A DNA stretch of 64,000 bases from Comamonas testosteroni (GCF_030505195.1 NZ_CP129672.1:4188501-4252500), one strand, 5' to 3'. Shown: positions 43,230-51,413, counted from the first letter of the stretch. Notes: generated by a model from the letters alone, not told the origin. Numbers and translations: made by a program.

Positions 43230-44174
43230 TCAATGCTTGCCTGCTTCGACCAGGTGATCAATCAGCGCCCTCACCTTGAGTGGCAGGTGGCGCGAGGGCA
43301 TATACAGTGCATAAGCGGTGCGCGGCGCGTAATTGCTCGTCAGTTGCCAGTCGGGCAGAACCTGTACCAGCGCGCCACTGTGCAATACCGCCTGGGCGGC
43401 AAAGTCTGCCACCAGGCCTATGCCCTGGTGCTGCAGCGCCAGATTGATGATGCCCGTGCTGCTGTCCATGGACAAGGGAGAGTGAACGGCGACTTCGGTC
43501 ACGGCAGGCACCGGGCTCCGATCTTGGCCGTGCACCCATTGCAGCCGGTTCTGGAAGTCGCCATAGCCCAGCGTGATGCATGCCACGCCATGCTCGCGGC
43601 CCAGCTCCTGCGGATGCTTGGGGGGCTTGATCAGTCCCTTGAGGTAGGCCGGCGAGGCCACGGCGATGTAGCGCACTTGGCGCAGCTCGCGCGCCACCAT
43701 ATGCGGCGGCAGCTGTTCGGGCCGGGTCAGGCGAATGGCCAGATCCAGGCCTTGCTGAGCCAGGTCCTGCATCTGGTCGCTGAGGCTGACGGCGACCTCA
43801 AGCTCGGGCCATTGGCGGCGCAGGGCGGGCAACTGTGCGCTGAGCCAGATTTCTCCAAAGATGGTCGGTGCCGTCAGACGCACCGTGCCGCGCGGCACGC
43901 CGCTGTAATGACCGGCAATGGCGTGGATATCGCTGGCGGTCTGAGCCAGCTGGGTGCAGGCGGCATAGATCTCGGCACCCAGCTCGGTCAGGGACAGGGA
44001 GCGGGTCGTTCGATGCAGCAGCTGCACGCCCCAATGGGCTTCCAGTCGGCCCACGCTGCGGCTGACGGCCGAGGTGGTCAGATCCAGTTGCCGCGCGGCG
44101 GCGGCAAAGCTGCGCAGCTCCACCACCTTGGCGAAAACCAGCATTTCAGGAAGCAGGCCGGACTCTGTGCTCAT
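43230..44174 (-). CDS. LysR family transcriptional regulator
   Basis: A 314-residue LysR regulator of the CrgA/AaeR-like branch. DNA-binding domain: MLVFAKVVELRSFAAAARQLDLTTSAVSRSVGRLEAHWGVQLLHRTTRSLSLTE. The effector domain follows from about residue 95. It is divergent from an EamA exporter gene 72 bases away, which is the likely target. The ligand is unknown. Confidence 0.93.
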   Translation of the reverse strand: MSTESGLLPEMLVFAKVVELRSFAAAARQLDLTTSAVSRSVGRLEAHWGVQLLHRTTRSLSLTELGAEIYAACTQLAQTASDIHAIAGHYSGVPRGTVRLTAPTIFGEIWLSAQLPALRRQWPELEVAVSLSDQMQDLAQQGLDLAIRLTRPEQLPPHMVARELRQVRYIAVASPAYLKGLIKPPKHPQELGREHGVACITLGYGDFQNRLQWVHGQDRSPVPAVTEVAVHSPLSMDSSTGIINLALQHQGIGLVADFAAQAVLHSGALVQVLPDWQLTSNYAPRTAYALYMPSRHLPLKVRALIDHLVEAGKH

Positions 44175-44246
44175 GGCTCAGTTTGATTGTTGATCTATAG
44201 GTAATAGTAAGTGGAATAAAGCCATATTGATGCATGAATGTGATTG

Positions 44247-45206
44247 ATGGACGATGCCATCATGACTTCTCAGACCTCTTCTTCTTCTTTGCAAGCGTTG
44301 GTTGCCACGCCGGTTGTGGCCGCCACCTCGCCGCCCAATGCAGCCACTGGCGGCAACTGGCGCATGGTGCTGGCTATGGCGCTTTCCGGAACCATCGGCC
44401 TGCTGGTGTTGGAGAGCGGCCTGCCCGTGCTGTGGGTGGTGTGGTTGCGTTGTCTGCTCGGCGGCCTCGGGCTGGCAGCCTGGGTGCTTTGGTCGGGCCA
44501 GTGGTCCAGGCCGAGCTGGCGCGAGAGCGGCTGGCTTCTGCTGGGGGCGGTGGCGCTCATCGTCAATTGGTTGTGCCTGTTTCGTGCCTATGAATACAGC
44601 GGCATTGCCATCGCCACGGTGGTCTATCACGTGCAGCCCTTCTTGCTGTTGCTGCTGGCCGCTCTGTTGCAGGGCGAGCCTCTGCCGCTCAGCCGGCTGC
44701 CCTGGCTGGTACTGGCGCTGATCGGCGTGGGCTTGAGCAGCGGCCTGGTCGGGATGGCTGACCAGCAGGCGTGGCAAGGGCAATCCTTGGGCATTGTGCT
44801 GGCGCTGCTGGCAGCCGGTCTTTATGCCATGGCCACCCTGGCCACCCAGCGGCTCAGGCGGCTTGCGCCGGCACAGATCGCGATGCTGCAGATGCTGGTG
44901 GGGGCGCTGAGCTTGCTGCCCTGGGTGTGGGAGCTGCGCGCCCAGGCACTCTTCAGTCCCAAGGCCTGGGGAGCGGTGCTGGTGCTGGGTCTGGTGCATA
45001 CGGCCTGGATGTACACGCTGATGTACACGGCATTTCAAAGACTGAAGGCACAGGCGATCGCCGGTCTGTCCTTTATTTACCCCGTCATGGCTTTGCTGGT
45101 GGATTTGCTCTGGTTTGGTGCCAAGCCGCAGCCGGTGCAGTGGCTGGGGATGGCACTGGTTCTGGGGGCGCTTGCAGCCTACAGACGTAGCGAGCGTAAA
45201 AGTTAG
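44247..45206 (+). CDS. EamA/DMT family transporter
   Basis: A 319-residue protein with ten hydrophobic helices in two EamA repeats (first from WRMVLAMALSGTIGLLVLESGLPVLWVVWLR, second from GIVLALLAAGLYAMATLATQRLR). Family members export amino acids or metabolites. The divergent LysR gene probably controls it. ATG 44247 is used, with ATG 44262 (MTSQTSSSS) as an alternative. Ends in a short repeat that can act as terminator. Confidence 0.88.
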   Translation: MDDAIMTSQTSSSSLQALVATPVVAATSPPNAATGGNWRMVLAMALSGTIGLLVLESGLPVLWVVWLRCLLGGLGLAAWVLWSGQWSRPSWRESGWLLLGAVALIVNWLCLFRAYEYSGIAIATVVYHVQPFLLLLLAALLQGEPLPLSRLPWLVLALIGVGLSSGLVGMADQQAWQGQSLGIVLALLAAGLYAMATLATQRLRRLAPAQIAMLQMLVGALSLLPWVWELRAQALFSPKAWGAVLVLGLVHTAWMYTLMYTAFQRLKAQAIAGLSFIYPVMALLVDLLWFGAKPQPVQWLGMALVLGALAAYRRSERKS

Positions 45207-45211
45207 TCAAA

Positions 45212-45257
45212 AATAGCTGCGAGCGTCTATGAGTCAAATGCTGGCAGCTATTGTTTT
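45212..45257. terminator. Dispersed repeat A as a convergent terminator (EamA/lrgB)
   Basis: ATAGCTGC (45213-45220) and GCAGCTAT (45244-45251) form an inverted repeat with A-run and T-run flanks, between the convergent EamA and lrgB genes. It carries the TAGCTGC arm of the A repeat family. Confidence 0.7.
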
Positions 45258-45996
45258 AAATCCAGGGAGTAAGCGCCAGCACTAGTGGCATCAGCACAGC
45301 CGTGGCCACGCCGTTCAAGCCCATGGCCAGTGCGGAGAACGCACCGGCTGTGGGGTTGAGCTGAATGGCGCGCGCTGTGCCAATCGCATGGGCCGTGAGT
45401 CCGATGGCAAAGCCCTGCACCGCCGGATCCTTGAGACGCAGTACGCGACACAGCAGCGGTGCCATCATGGTGCCGCTGATGCCGGTGATGGCCACGGCCA
45501 CTGCGGCCAGCGAGGGCGTTCCGCCAAAACGCTCTGCCATGGGCAGGGCGATGGGAATGGTGGCCGACTTGGGGGCCACGGCGATCAGCGTGGCGTGCGA
45601 GCCGCCGAAAGCCCTGGCAATGCCCAGGGCTGAAAACAGTGCGACGAGACAGCCCACCAGCAGCGCCACGCTGATGGGCAGCCACAGCTGGCTGATGCGT
45701 TCGCGCTGGGCGTACAGCGGGATGGCCAGTGCCACGGTGGCCGGCCCTATCATCAGGCCCAGCAGGGATACGCCGCTGCGGTAGGTCGCATAAGGCGTGC
45801 CTGTGATCATCAAAATGGCGACGATGACCACCACGCCCGTGAACACCGGTATCAGCAGGGGGCGGTTACCGCTTTTTTTGTAGACGGCCATGGCCGCCAT
45901 ATAGACCAGCATGGTCAGCACCAGCCAGGGCAGGGGCGAGCCTTCGGCCAGACTCAGCCAGGTGGTGTGCAGACGCTCAAGCAGTGAGGGGCTCAT
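45256..45996 (-). CDS. lrgB: LrgB/CidB family membrane protein
   Basis: A 246-residue membrane protein with six or seven helices. The family stretch is clear: PKSATIPIALPMAERFGGTPSLAAVAVAITGISG and GFAIGLTAHAIGTARAIQLNPTAGAFSALAMGLNG. LrgB/CidB works with LrgA/CidA in holin-like control of cell lysis or in export of glycolate/pyruvate-type metabolites; which applies here is open. It overlaps lrgA by four bases. Confidence 0.9.
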   Translation of the reverse strand: MSPSLLERLHTTWLSLAEGSPLPWLVLTMLVYMAAMAVYKKSGNRPLLIPVFTGVVVIVAILMITGTPYATYRSGVSLLGLMIGPATVALAIPLYAQRERISQLWLPISVALLVGCLVALFSALGIARAFGGSHATLIAVAPKSATIPIALPMAERFGGTPSLAAVAVAITGISGTMMAPLLCRVLRLKDPAVQGFAIGLTAHAIGTARAIQLNPTAGAFSALAMGLNGVATAVLMPLVLALTPWI

Positions 45997-46382
45997 ACGT
46001 TGTGCTCCTGTTTGGCAGCGGACTCCTCATCCGGCTGGCGAGTGCGCTGGCGCTGCAGGCACAAGCGGAAGGTGAGGGCGGTAGCGGTGAATGTGATGGC
46101 CGCGCCGGCAATGCAGGCCAGCACAAACGGCAGCCATTCGCGGCGCAGATGGTCGAATTCCAGCATCACGCCCGCAATGACGGGTATGAAAAGCAGCATC
46201 ATGTTTTGCAACAGCACCTGAGCCGTGTCTTCCAGTGACTTGGGTAGACGTTTGTAAAACAGCAGGCCCAGCAGCAAAAGCAGGGTGCCGATCAGCGCGC
46301 CGGGCAGAGGCAAGCCCGTAAAGCGGGCCAGGAACTCACCCAGTAGCTGAAAGGCGAAAAGTACAGCAAGCGCATACAGCAT
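45993..46382 (-). CDS. lrgA: CidA/LrgA family holin-like protein
   Basis: A 129-residue membrane protein with four helices. Seen: LLGEFLARFTGLPLPGALIGTLLLLLGL and VLLQNMMLLFIPVIAGVMLEFDHLRREWLPFV, both typical of the CidA/LrgA family. It is the first gene of a two-gene unit with lrgB and is translationally coupled to it (ATGA overlap). No LytR/CidR regulator is adjacent. Confidence 0.9.
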   Translation of the reverse strand: MLYALAVLFAFQLLGEFLARFTGLPLPGALIGTLLLLLGLLFYKRLPKSLEDTAQVLLQNMMLLFIPVIAGVMLEFDHLRREWLPFVLACIAGAAITFTATALTFRLCLQRQRTRQPDEESAAKQEHNV

Positions 46383-46581
46383 AAAGGTGGTCAGCTCCTG
46401 AATAATGAGTTGGCAGCCTGTTGTCAGGCTGCCAACTCTGTGAGGGTGGTGTATAGCTCGGGTGAATAAAGGTAAAGCCGGTGGGTAACTATTGCGCGTC
46501 GCTGATGACAGGTTTATCTTGGATCTCAGGCGCTTCGGAGCCGAAGCGGCCAGTCATCGCACGAGCTTAGGAGAAGTCACC

Positions 46582-46800
46582 ATGCAAACCGCAGTCTATC
46601 GCGCACCTGTGTATGAACCTACGGTCGATGAATTGGAAACGCTCAAGAAGCTGGAGCTGGGCGAGGATGTCTCCCTGTGGTCTGCTGCCAAGGAGTATCT
46701 CTCCAGGCGTCTGCTGGAGCGGGGGCTGGTGGAGCAGGACGCAGAAAAGCACTGGCATATCACCGATTCGGGGCGTCTGGTGATCCGGCGGCAGCTCTGA
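46582..46800 (+). CDS. Small conserved-looking protein of unknown function
   Basis: A 72-residue acidic/basic protein (MQTAVYRAPVYEPTVDELET at the start, WHITDSGRLVIRRQL at the end). The second half (SLWSAAKEYLSRRLLERGLVEQDAEKHWHITDSGR) looks like a winged-helix end, with a helix followed by two short strands, but no family is recognised. It has a good site (AGGAG, nine bases upstream of ATG 46582). A palindrome AAGGGTTAACCCTT follows 9 bases after the stop. Function unknown. Confidence 0.65.
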   Translation: MQTAVYRAPVYEPTVDELETLKKLELGEDVSLWSAAKEYLSRRLLERGLVEQDAEKHWHITDSGRLVIRRQL

Positions 46801-46941
46801 AAATCATCAAGGGTTAACCCTTTGGTTGTAATTGCCTGATTTGGAGGCAACCTACCTTTCAACCCGCAAGTACAAGGGCTTGTGGGCTGTTATCACCAGG
46901 ATTTCACCGGATATCCACAATAATGTCCACATGATCTGTGG

Positions 46942-46974
46942 AAAAAGGCGCTGTCATGGACAGCGCTTTTTTTG
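46942..46974. terminator. Bidirectional intrinsic terminator
   Basis: AAAAAGGCGCTGTC atg GACAGCGCTTTTTTT: stem of eight or nine bases with A- and T-runs, 140 bases beyond the small gene at 46582-46800. Confidence 0.8.
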
Positions 46975-47601
46975 TGCCTTGACTCAAGCCTGGCTTGCTC
47001 GGATTGACAGCAAAGGATCTCGTTGACAGTACAAGCACAGCGATGCTCAAAAGGCATTTTTCAGAGAGAAATGACCCTGGTGACCTGCTATGTACTAAGG
47101 GCTGAAGCGAATGGATGTTTGCCAGATGGGGCGATGCTGCCGGTGCCAAGTCTGGCATCGCAAGATATGGGGCCGCACCAGATTGTGCAAAGTTATGCAC
47201 AGTGACTGTGCAACTTCGAAAAAATGAGCGAGCAAGAGAGATCCTGCCTTATCCCGGCAAGGCAAAGGCATGCAGCTGTGGCGTGATTGATGCGCCGGCT
47301 TTTCGCGTGGAGAACGGAAGGCTGGATGGAGCGAAGCTGCCTTCTCGGCTTGGGTATGCGGTGCCGGATCGGACCGGAATGCCCTGCTGTGGGAATTTCA
47401 ATTCCCTGCGCTCGCCCTGGAGGGATGCGGATTGTATTCGATATTTAGGCGCAAAAAATTGTCGTGGCGTTCCTTTGGACAAAAAACGCGTTGCGCTCAT
47501 GATGTCGATATGGGAGGGGCCAAGCTGAGCCGCTTTGTCAGAAGGTACTGTGCTTGGTGCCTATCAGTGCGGAGTGGCTGCGTATTTGAAGCGCGAAAAT
47601 C

Positions 47602-47631
47602 AACAAGGGTGGGTTGAAGCCCGCCCTTGTT
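47602..47631 (-). terminator. Hairpin ending the secreted-protein transcript
   Basis: AACAAGGGTGGG and CCCGCCCTTGTT form a near-perfect 12-base stem about 60 bases after the last gene of the minus-strand run. The T-tract is weak (GATTTT), so termination is likely but not certain. Confidence 0.55.
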
Positions 47632-47688
47632 AGGTGAGTTGCTGTCAGCGCCAATGAAGTGCTTTAGCCCTGTTCGCTTTTGACCAGC

Positions 47689-48021
47689 CTACTCACTTGT
47701 AGGCACGAAAAACAGGTACTCACCCGGCCCCATCTGCGGGGTAATCACATAGCCTTCGCACTGCCTGTCCTTGCATTTCACAGGGATAGCGCGGGGCCAG
47801 ATAGTTGCCGCAGTCGGGTAGCCAGGCAGGTACTGCGGCACATGCCAGACGCCATAGTCGCCTACTGGTTCGGCTTGCTGCGAGCCTGCTGCACCTTGCT
47901 CGCCACTTCCGAAGATCTGGCGTTGAATGCTCAACGGTTCATTGACGGCCCTGGAGTCGGGTGCAGCCAAAGACGAAGCGCAGCATAGTGCAATCGCTAA
48001 AAGAGCTAGAGTCTTGCCCAT
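47689..48021 (-). CDS. Secreted protein of unknown function (110 aa)
   Basis: A 110-residue exported protein. Signal peptide MGKTLALLAIALCCASSLAA, then a Gln-rich linker and an aromatic/Pro-rich part (YGVWHVPQYLPGYPTAATIWPR). A CX4C pair (VKCKDRQCEG) precedes the end stretch YVITPQMGPGEYLFFVP. A perfect AGGAGG site precedes the ATG. It is third in a minus-strand run after two other secreted proteins (30 bases from the second), so it is probably part of the same surface or secretion unit. I do not recognise the family. Confidence 0.75.
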   Translation of the reverse strand: MGKTLALLAIALCCASSLAAPDSRAVNEPLSIQRQIFGSGEQGAAGSQQAEPVGDYGVWHVPQYLPGYPTAATIWPRAIPVKCKDRQCEGYVITPQMGPGEYLFFVPTSE

Positions 48022-48051
48022 AGCGGCCTCCTAGATTAGGAATCACGCCCA

Positions 48052-48792
48052 CTAATTGTCGTACAGCTGTGCTGTACGTGGATCTTCCATCACAGAGGTG
48101 ATAGCCGTGGGGCGAGTGACTTCAGGTGCAAAGCTTGACTGAGCCTCTGAGGGAGGCGCAGCAGGATTCGGGCTGCCTTGTGCCGACGCATCCGGGCCGT
48201 AGTTGTTACGGCGCTCGTCTGCAGTCATGGATTGCGGGCATTTCGAGCCCGTGATCTCCAGTGCCACGCGAGCGGCGGGATCCATGCAGTCCATTGCCAG
48301 CGAGGCGGCCTTCATGCCCTTGTTCCAGAGCTCACGGCTCATTTTCAGGCGCTTGCAATGCTCGTCCGTCCAGGTGGTGCCGAAGCTCACGCCAAAGCCA
48401 GGGCCGTTGGCACTGCCGCTGCTGCTGCCCATGCAGGTGTCATTGCTGGTCGTGAGGTTGGGGCCGTTCACGCTGGGAACGTTCTTCATCGTGTAAGTGC
48501 CTGTGTACTCCACAATGTTCTTGGATGTGCCGGACACAGTGCTGTTTAGGTTCTGCGTGGTCGTTCCGGTTGTTGTTATTTTTTGGTCGGAAGTTGAAGT
48601 GGATCTGCTGTCCATCGTGGATGCAGATCGACTTTCCGCCGGGGCAACGACCGGATTGACAATGGTGACCGACTGATTCTGTTGCGCCCCCACGGAAGAG
48701 GAGCTAGAGGAGCTTTGCGCGCTGCTGTCGGCACTTTGCGCATAACTGCACAAAGGAGCGCAAAGAGTTAACAGAGCTAGTGAGAATTTCAT
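48052..48792 (-). CDS. Secreted Ser/Thr-rich protein with four cysteines (246 aa)
   Basis: A 246-residue exported protein. Signal peptide MKFSLALLTLCAPLCSYAQS, then about 100 residues rich in Ser/Thr/Gln with little order. The second half is compact, with four cysteines (NDTCMG, DEHCKRL, AMDCMD, SKCPQS) that could make two disulfides, and the helical stretch RLKMSRELWNKGMKAASLAMDCMDPAARVALEITG. The Pro/Ala-rich tail is probably disordered. It has a GGAG site and lies 76 bases after the Gly/Ala-rich protein gene. No family recognised; an assembly or anchoring partner of that protein is a reasonable guess. Confidence 0.75.
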   Translation of the reverse strand: MKFSLALLTLCAPLCSYAQSADSSAQSSSSSSSVGAQQNQSVTIVNPVVAPAESRSASTMDSRSTSTSDQKITTTGTTTQNLNSTVSGTSKNIVEYTGTYTMKNVPSVNGPNLTTSNDTCMGSSSGSANGPGFGVSFGTTWTDEHCKRLKMSRELWNKGMKAASLAMDCMDPAARVALEITGSKCPQSMTADERRNNYGPDASAQGSPNPAAPPSEAQSSFAPEVTRPTAITSVMEDPRTAQLYDN

Positions 48793-48868
48793 GCTTTGCT
48801 CCTACGTTGCCCGAGCCCGGCCAGGCGGCCAGACCCGGGACAAACACAACTATCTTGGGACAGCTGCC

Positions 48869-49552
48869 TTAGTTGGCATTGGCAGTAGAGCCTGCACCAG
48901 CAGTACCGGAGGTGCCGCCACCGTTGGAGAAGTAGCCAGCGTTACCCCAGGAGCCGGCATTTTGGTGAACGGTACCCACAGAGCCTGCGTTGGATGTGGT
49001 GTTGGTCAACGAGCCCCAAGGTGAGGAAATGGCTCCCGATGTGGCGTTGTAGCCAGAGGTGGTGCCCGCATTGTTGTTGACGTAGGCCAGGCCGCCGCCA
49101 GGGCCGGCGCCAGTTGCCGCAACATTCGCGGTCTGAGAAGAGGCGCCGCCGAAGGCCGTGCCACTGACGGGTCCTGCGTTATAGCCGGCAGCAGCAGCCG
49201 AGCCCGCATTGGCATTGGTAGCCGCTACGCCGCCCGCAACACCATTGCCGGTGGTTGCGGAAAGGCTCTTCACATTACCGAAAGTAGTTGCGCTACCGCC
49301 AACAGCTGCCCCACCGATGCCAAAACCGCCTGCGCCGATCGCACCACCGGCAGCGTTTGCATTGGACGTGGCACCGGAGGTGGCGCTATTCATGCTCAGC
49401 GCACTTCCGTTGCCCGAGCTGGCAGCTCCCGACAGCGTGGCAGACGATGCGCTTGACGTCGTGTTTGTGGCTGCAATGCTTGAGCTGCTCACAGCAGCAG
49501 ATGCAACACCAGCCAACGCAATAACCGCCATGGCAATCAGAGACTTTTTCAT
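48869..49552 (-). CDS. Secreted Gly/Ala/Ser/Asn-rich low-complexity protein
   Basis: A 227-residue exported protein. Signal peptide [20 protein letters not shown], then 200 residues made almost only of Gly, Ala, Ser, Asn and Thr, with no Cys and hardly any charge. Asn-Ala-Gly tripeptides recur about every 20 residues (TNANAGS, YNAGPV, NNAGTT, SNAGSV, QNAGSW, GNAGYF), suggesting a degenerate repeat. Such composition is seen in surface fibres, amyloids and adhesin passengers, but no family is recognised. It is first of three secreted genes and faces a NarL-type regulator gene across an AT-rich gap. ATG 49552 is used. Confidence 0.8.
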   Translation of the reverse strand: MKKSLIAMAVIALAGVASAAVSSSSIAATNTTSSASSATLSGAASSGNGSALSMNSATSGATSNANAAGGAIGAGGFGIGGAAVGGSATTFGNVKSLSATTGNGVAGGVAATNANAGSAAAAGYNAGPVSGTAFGGASSQTANVAATGAGPGGGLAYVNNNAGTTSGYNATSGAISSPWGSLTNTTSNAGSVGTVHQNAGSWGNAGYFSNGGGTSGTAGAGSTANAN

Positions 49553-50070
49553 GATCATTCCTTTGAATAGCGAGTTCTCAGACAACTGAGAGTGTGTGAG
49601 CGAAAGACCGATGCAATTTCGCAAAGGCCAGTGTTAACCGTCAACAAGTTCTGGAGTGCTTTGTTACGTTCCAAAACTGCTTTCGGTGAAGGCAGTTTCA
49701 GAAAACGACGGAGAAACAGTAATACCCAATTCAAAGATATTCTTGAAGAGTTTAAAAGGATGAAAAAAATGATTTATTTGTTGTGGTTTGTGAATGGCGT
49801 GCTATTGAAAAAATAGCGATTGTTGAAAAATTCTTACAATGCTAAAAAATGTAATCTGTATTTCATTTTATTTTTCATATCCATTGTTTCAAAAATAAAG
49901 GGTTTACATCTATTTTTATGATGAAAAGAAGTTAATACCTTATATTCCAGTATTAATTTGTAAAAAGTTAAACCTAATTTTTCTTTGTTTGTTTTTTGTA
50001 GATTTTCAATGGGATGAGTTCTATTTTTCGCGGGGTTCGCAAGCAATCGACTCATCAAATGGAGTGCCCC
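49553..50070. other. AT-rich divergent region between the regulator and the secreted-protein run
   Basis: About 520 bases, strikingly AT-rich for this chromosome, especially from 49720 to 50010. It should hold the promoters of both divergent units. It contains a tiny frame (49760-49816) for a hydrophobic peptide and several A- or T-runs. No known operator was recognised. Confidence 0.7.
49760..49816 (+). CDS. Possible tiny hydrophobic peptide
   Basis: AAAAGGATGAAAAAAATG opens an 18-codon frame MKKMIYLLWFVNGVLLKK; from the second ATG (49769) it is 15 residues with AAGG at good spacing. Short hydrophobic peptides with lysine ends can be type I toxins or leader peptides, but a chance frame in AT-rich DNA is just as likely. 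No antisense RNA promoter was identified. Confidence 0.2.
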   Translation: MKKMIYLLWFVNGVLLKK

Positions 50071-50838
50071 ATGTATCTATCCGACGCATTTATGAGCTCA
50101 CGGTTTGGTGATGCAGGCAGTGCAGAAGTCACATCTACAGTCTTTGGGCGCATGTGGCCGTCCGACATGAAGGGGCAGCAGAACCAGCCGGTGAGAGTCT
50201 TCCTGGTTGACGAAGACAGCCATGTCAGGAATGTGATTTCGCGGGAACTCATGCGTGACCCGCGCACTCTTCTGGTCGGGCAGGCCTGCAGCTACAGAGA
50301 GGCTCGTAAGAACGTCTTTTTGGAAGAGTTCGATGTGCTCCTCATCGACCTGTCTATTGGTGAAGGCCAAGGGGCCGAGTTGCTGGAATCGATCCAAATA
50401 AAGAGACCTGACGTGTTGAGCATTGCAATTTCTGCAAGTGAAAACGACGATGCGGCAATGAATGCTCTTAAAAAAGGCGCTGTTGGGTATCTGGTAAAAA
50501 ACTCATGGTTTGGAAGTTACTCGCAAGCCGTGCTGGAAGTGGCCAATGGCGGAGCGGCTATATCTCCAGTAGTGGCGAAGAAAATCATTCCAAAAATATT
50601 CAAGGCCAACTTGCCTGAGGAAAGTATCTTCAAAAACAAGAGCTTTGATTCGCTGACCGAAAGAGAAGTGGAAATATTGAAATTGATAGCTCAAGGAAAA
50701 AGCTCTCTCGAGGTTGCGTCCTACTTGCAAATAAGCCCCTTGACTGTGTCAACGCATATAAAAAATATTTACGGAAAAATGCAAGTAAGAACCAGAGCGC
50801 AAGCCGTCAGATGTGCAATCCTGATAGGAGTTATTTGA
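50071..50838 (+). CDS. NarL/FixJ family response regulator
   Basis: A 255-residue two-component regulator. Receiver domain residues about 35-155: VRVFLVDEDSHVRNVISREL (acidic pocket), phospho-acceptor in FDVLLIDLSIGEG, conserved lysine in GAVGYLVKNSW. The LuxR-type helix-turn-helix is at about 188-250 (DSLTEREVEILKLIAQGKSSLEVASYLQISPLTVSTHIKNIYGKMQVRTRAQAV). ATG 50071 has GGAG seven bases upstream; the frame is open from 50014. No histidine kinase is nearby. It is divergent from the secreted-protein run, which is the likely target. Its DNA is more AT-rich than its surroundings. Confidence 0.9.
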   Translation: MYLSDAFMSSRFGDAGSAEVTSTVFGRMWPSDMKGQQNQPVRVFLVDEDSHVRNVISRELMRDPRTLLVGQACSYREARKNVFLEEFDVLLIDLSIGEGQGAELLESIQIKRPDVLSIAISASENDDAAMNALKKGAVGYLVKNSWFGSYSQAVLEVANGGAAISPVVAKKIIPKIFKANLPEESIFKNKSFDSLTEREVEILKLIAQGKSSLEVASYLQISPLTVSTHIKNIYGKMQVRTRAQAVRCAILIGVI

Positions 50839-51035
50839 ATAATGCTGTTGGCTGTGTCCAAGGTCTTACATGAAAAAATACTCTGTCTGACATCGAGTAT
50901 TGAAATGATGTTTAACAGTGGGGACGTACGGACAGGAAGTCAGGATGAGTCTTCGACTAACAAGGCCCGGGAAATATGCCGGGAAATATGAAAAGTACGG
51001 TAGTGGCGGGCTGCTGAGTTCGATGCAGCAGGATG
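50839..51035. other. Gap after the response regulator gene
   Basis: About 200 bases between the regulator stop and the terminator of the autotransporter remnant. No gene or recognisable site was seen. Confidence 0.5.
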
Positions 51036-51061
51036 AAAAGCCGGGGCAATGCCCCGGCTTC
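51036..51061 (-). terminator. Terminator belonging to the autotransporter remnant
   Basis: On the minus strand GCCGGGGC att GCCCCGGC followed by TTTTC, seven bases after the remnant's stop codon. It shows that the 3' end of a former gene is preserved with its terminator. Confidence 0.8.
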
Positions 51062-51067
51062 GTGTTT

Positions 51068-51217
51068 CTAGAACTTCCAGCTGAGACTGGCCTTGAAGCC
51101 GTGCGCCTTCTGGGAGCCAGAGATCTGCCCCACATAGGACGTCCCGATCGTCATCGACTTGGAAACCTTGGCGTCGAAGCCAGCTTCCAGCACCAGGGGG
51201 TGTGGTTGCATTACAGG
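51068..51217 (-). pseudogene. Remnant of an autotransporter beta-barrel C-terminus
   Basis: The minus strand reads VPVMQPHPLVLEAGFDAK, then VSKSMTIGTSYVGQISGSQ and KAHGFKASLSWKF followed by a TAG at 51068-51070. This is the end of an autotransporter translocator barrel: alternating strands, the LEAGFD and (T)SYVGQI pattern and the terminal Trp-Lys-Phe for BAM recognition. In the same frame a stop (TGA) occurs just upstream of 51217, and no passenger or start is seen. It is the last ~49 codons of a gene whose remainder has been lost. Confidence 0.8.
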
Positions 51218-51375
51218 GACTTCCCGTCAATGCAACAACGCCACTTGGGGAATGACGCGGAGCCCCGGCCAATGAAATAGAGGGGCTTCGACCCAATTGC
51301 GAAATGGTTTTTGCGCCAATCGTTTTTTTGAGATGCGCGAAATCGCAATTTGCGGGGGGAGCATTGCGGCCAATG

Positions 51376-51413
51376 AAAAAGCCGTTAAGTCTTTGGAACT
51401 TAACGGCTTTTTT
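51376..51413 (-). terminator. Terminator after tRNA-Leu
   Basis: AAAAAGCCGTTAAG and CTTAACGGCTTTTTT form an 11-base stem with A- and T-runs, six bases beyond the tRNA CCA end on the minus strand. Confidence 0.9.

Larger units (their letters stand above)
46801..47688. other. 890-base gap between a small gene and the secreted-protein run
   Basis: No gene I can support. It holds a 14-base palindrome (46809-46822), a strong bidirectional terminator (46942-46974), a strong hairpin at 47602-47631, and between them a region without consistent codon bias. A 137-codon plus-strand frame (47115-47528) has many Cys and no ribosome-binding site. The region may be decayed sequence. Confidence 0.6.

Noticed and set aside
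46905..46942. ATATCCACA, ATGTCCACA and CTGTGGA, close to DnaA boxes
   Set aside because: Only three weak matches, no AT-rich unwinding region, no dnaA/dnaN or parAB nearby. Not an origin.
47115..47528. 137-codon plus-strand frame
   Set aside because: No ribosome-binding site, no family, and no clear codon bias; probably chance or decayed sequence.
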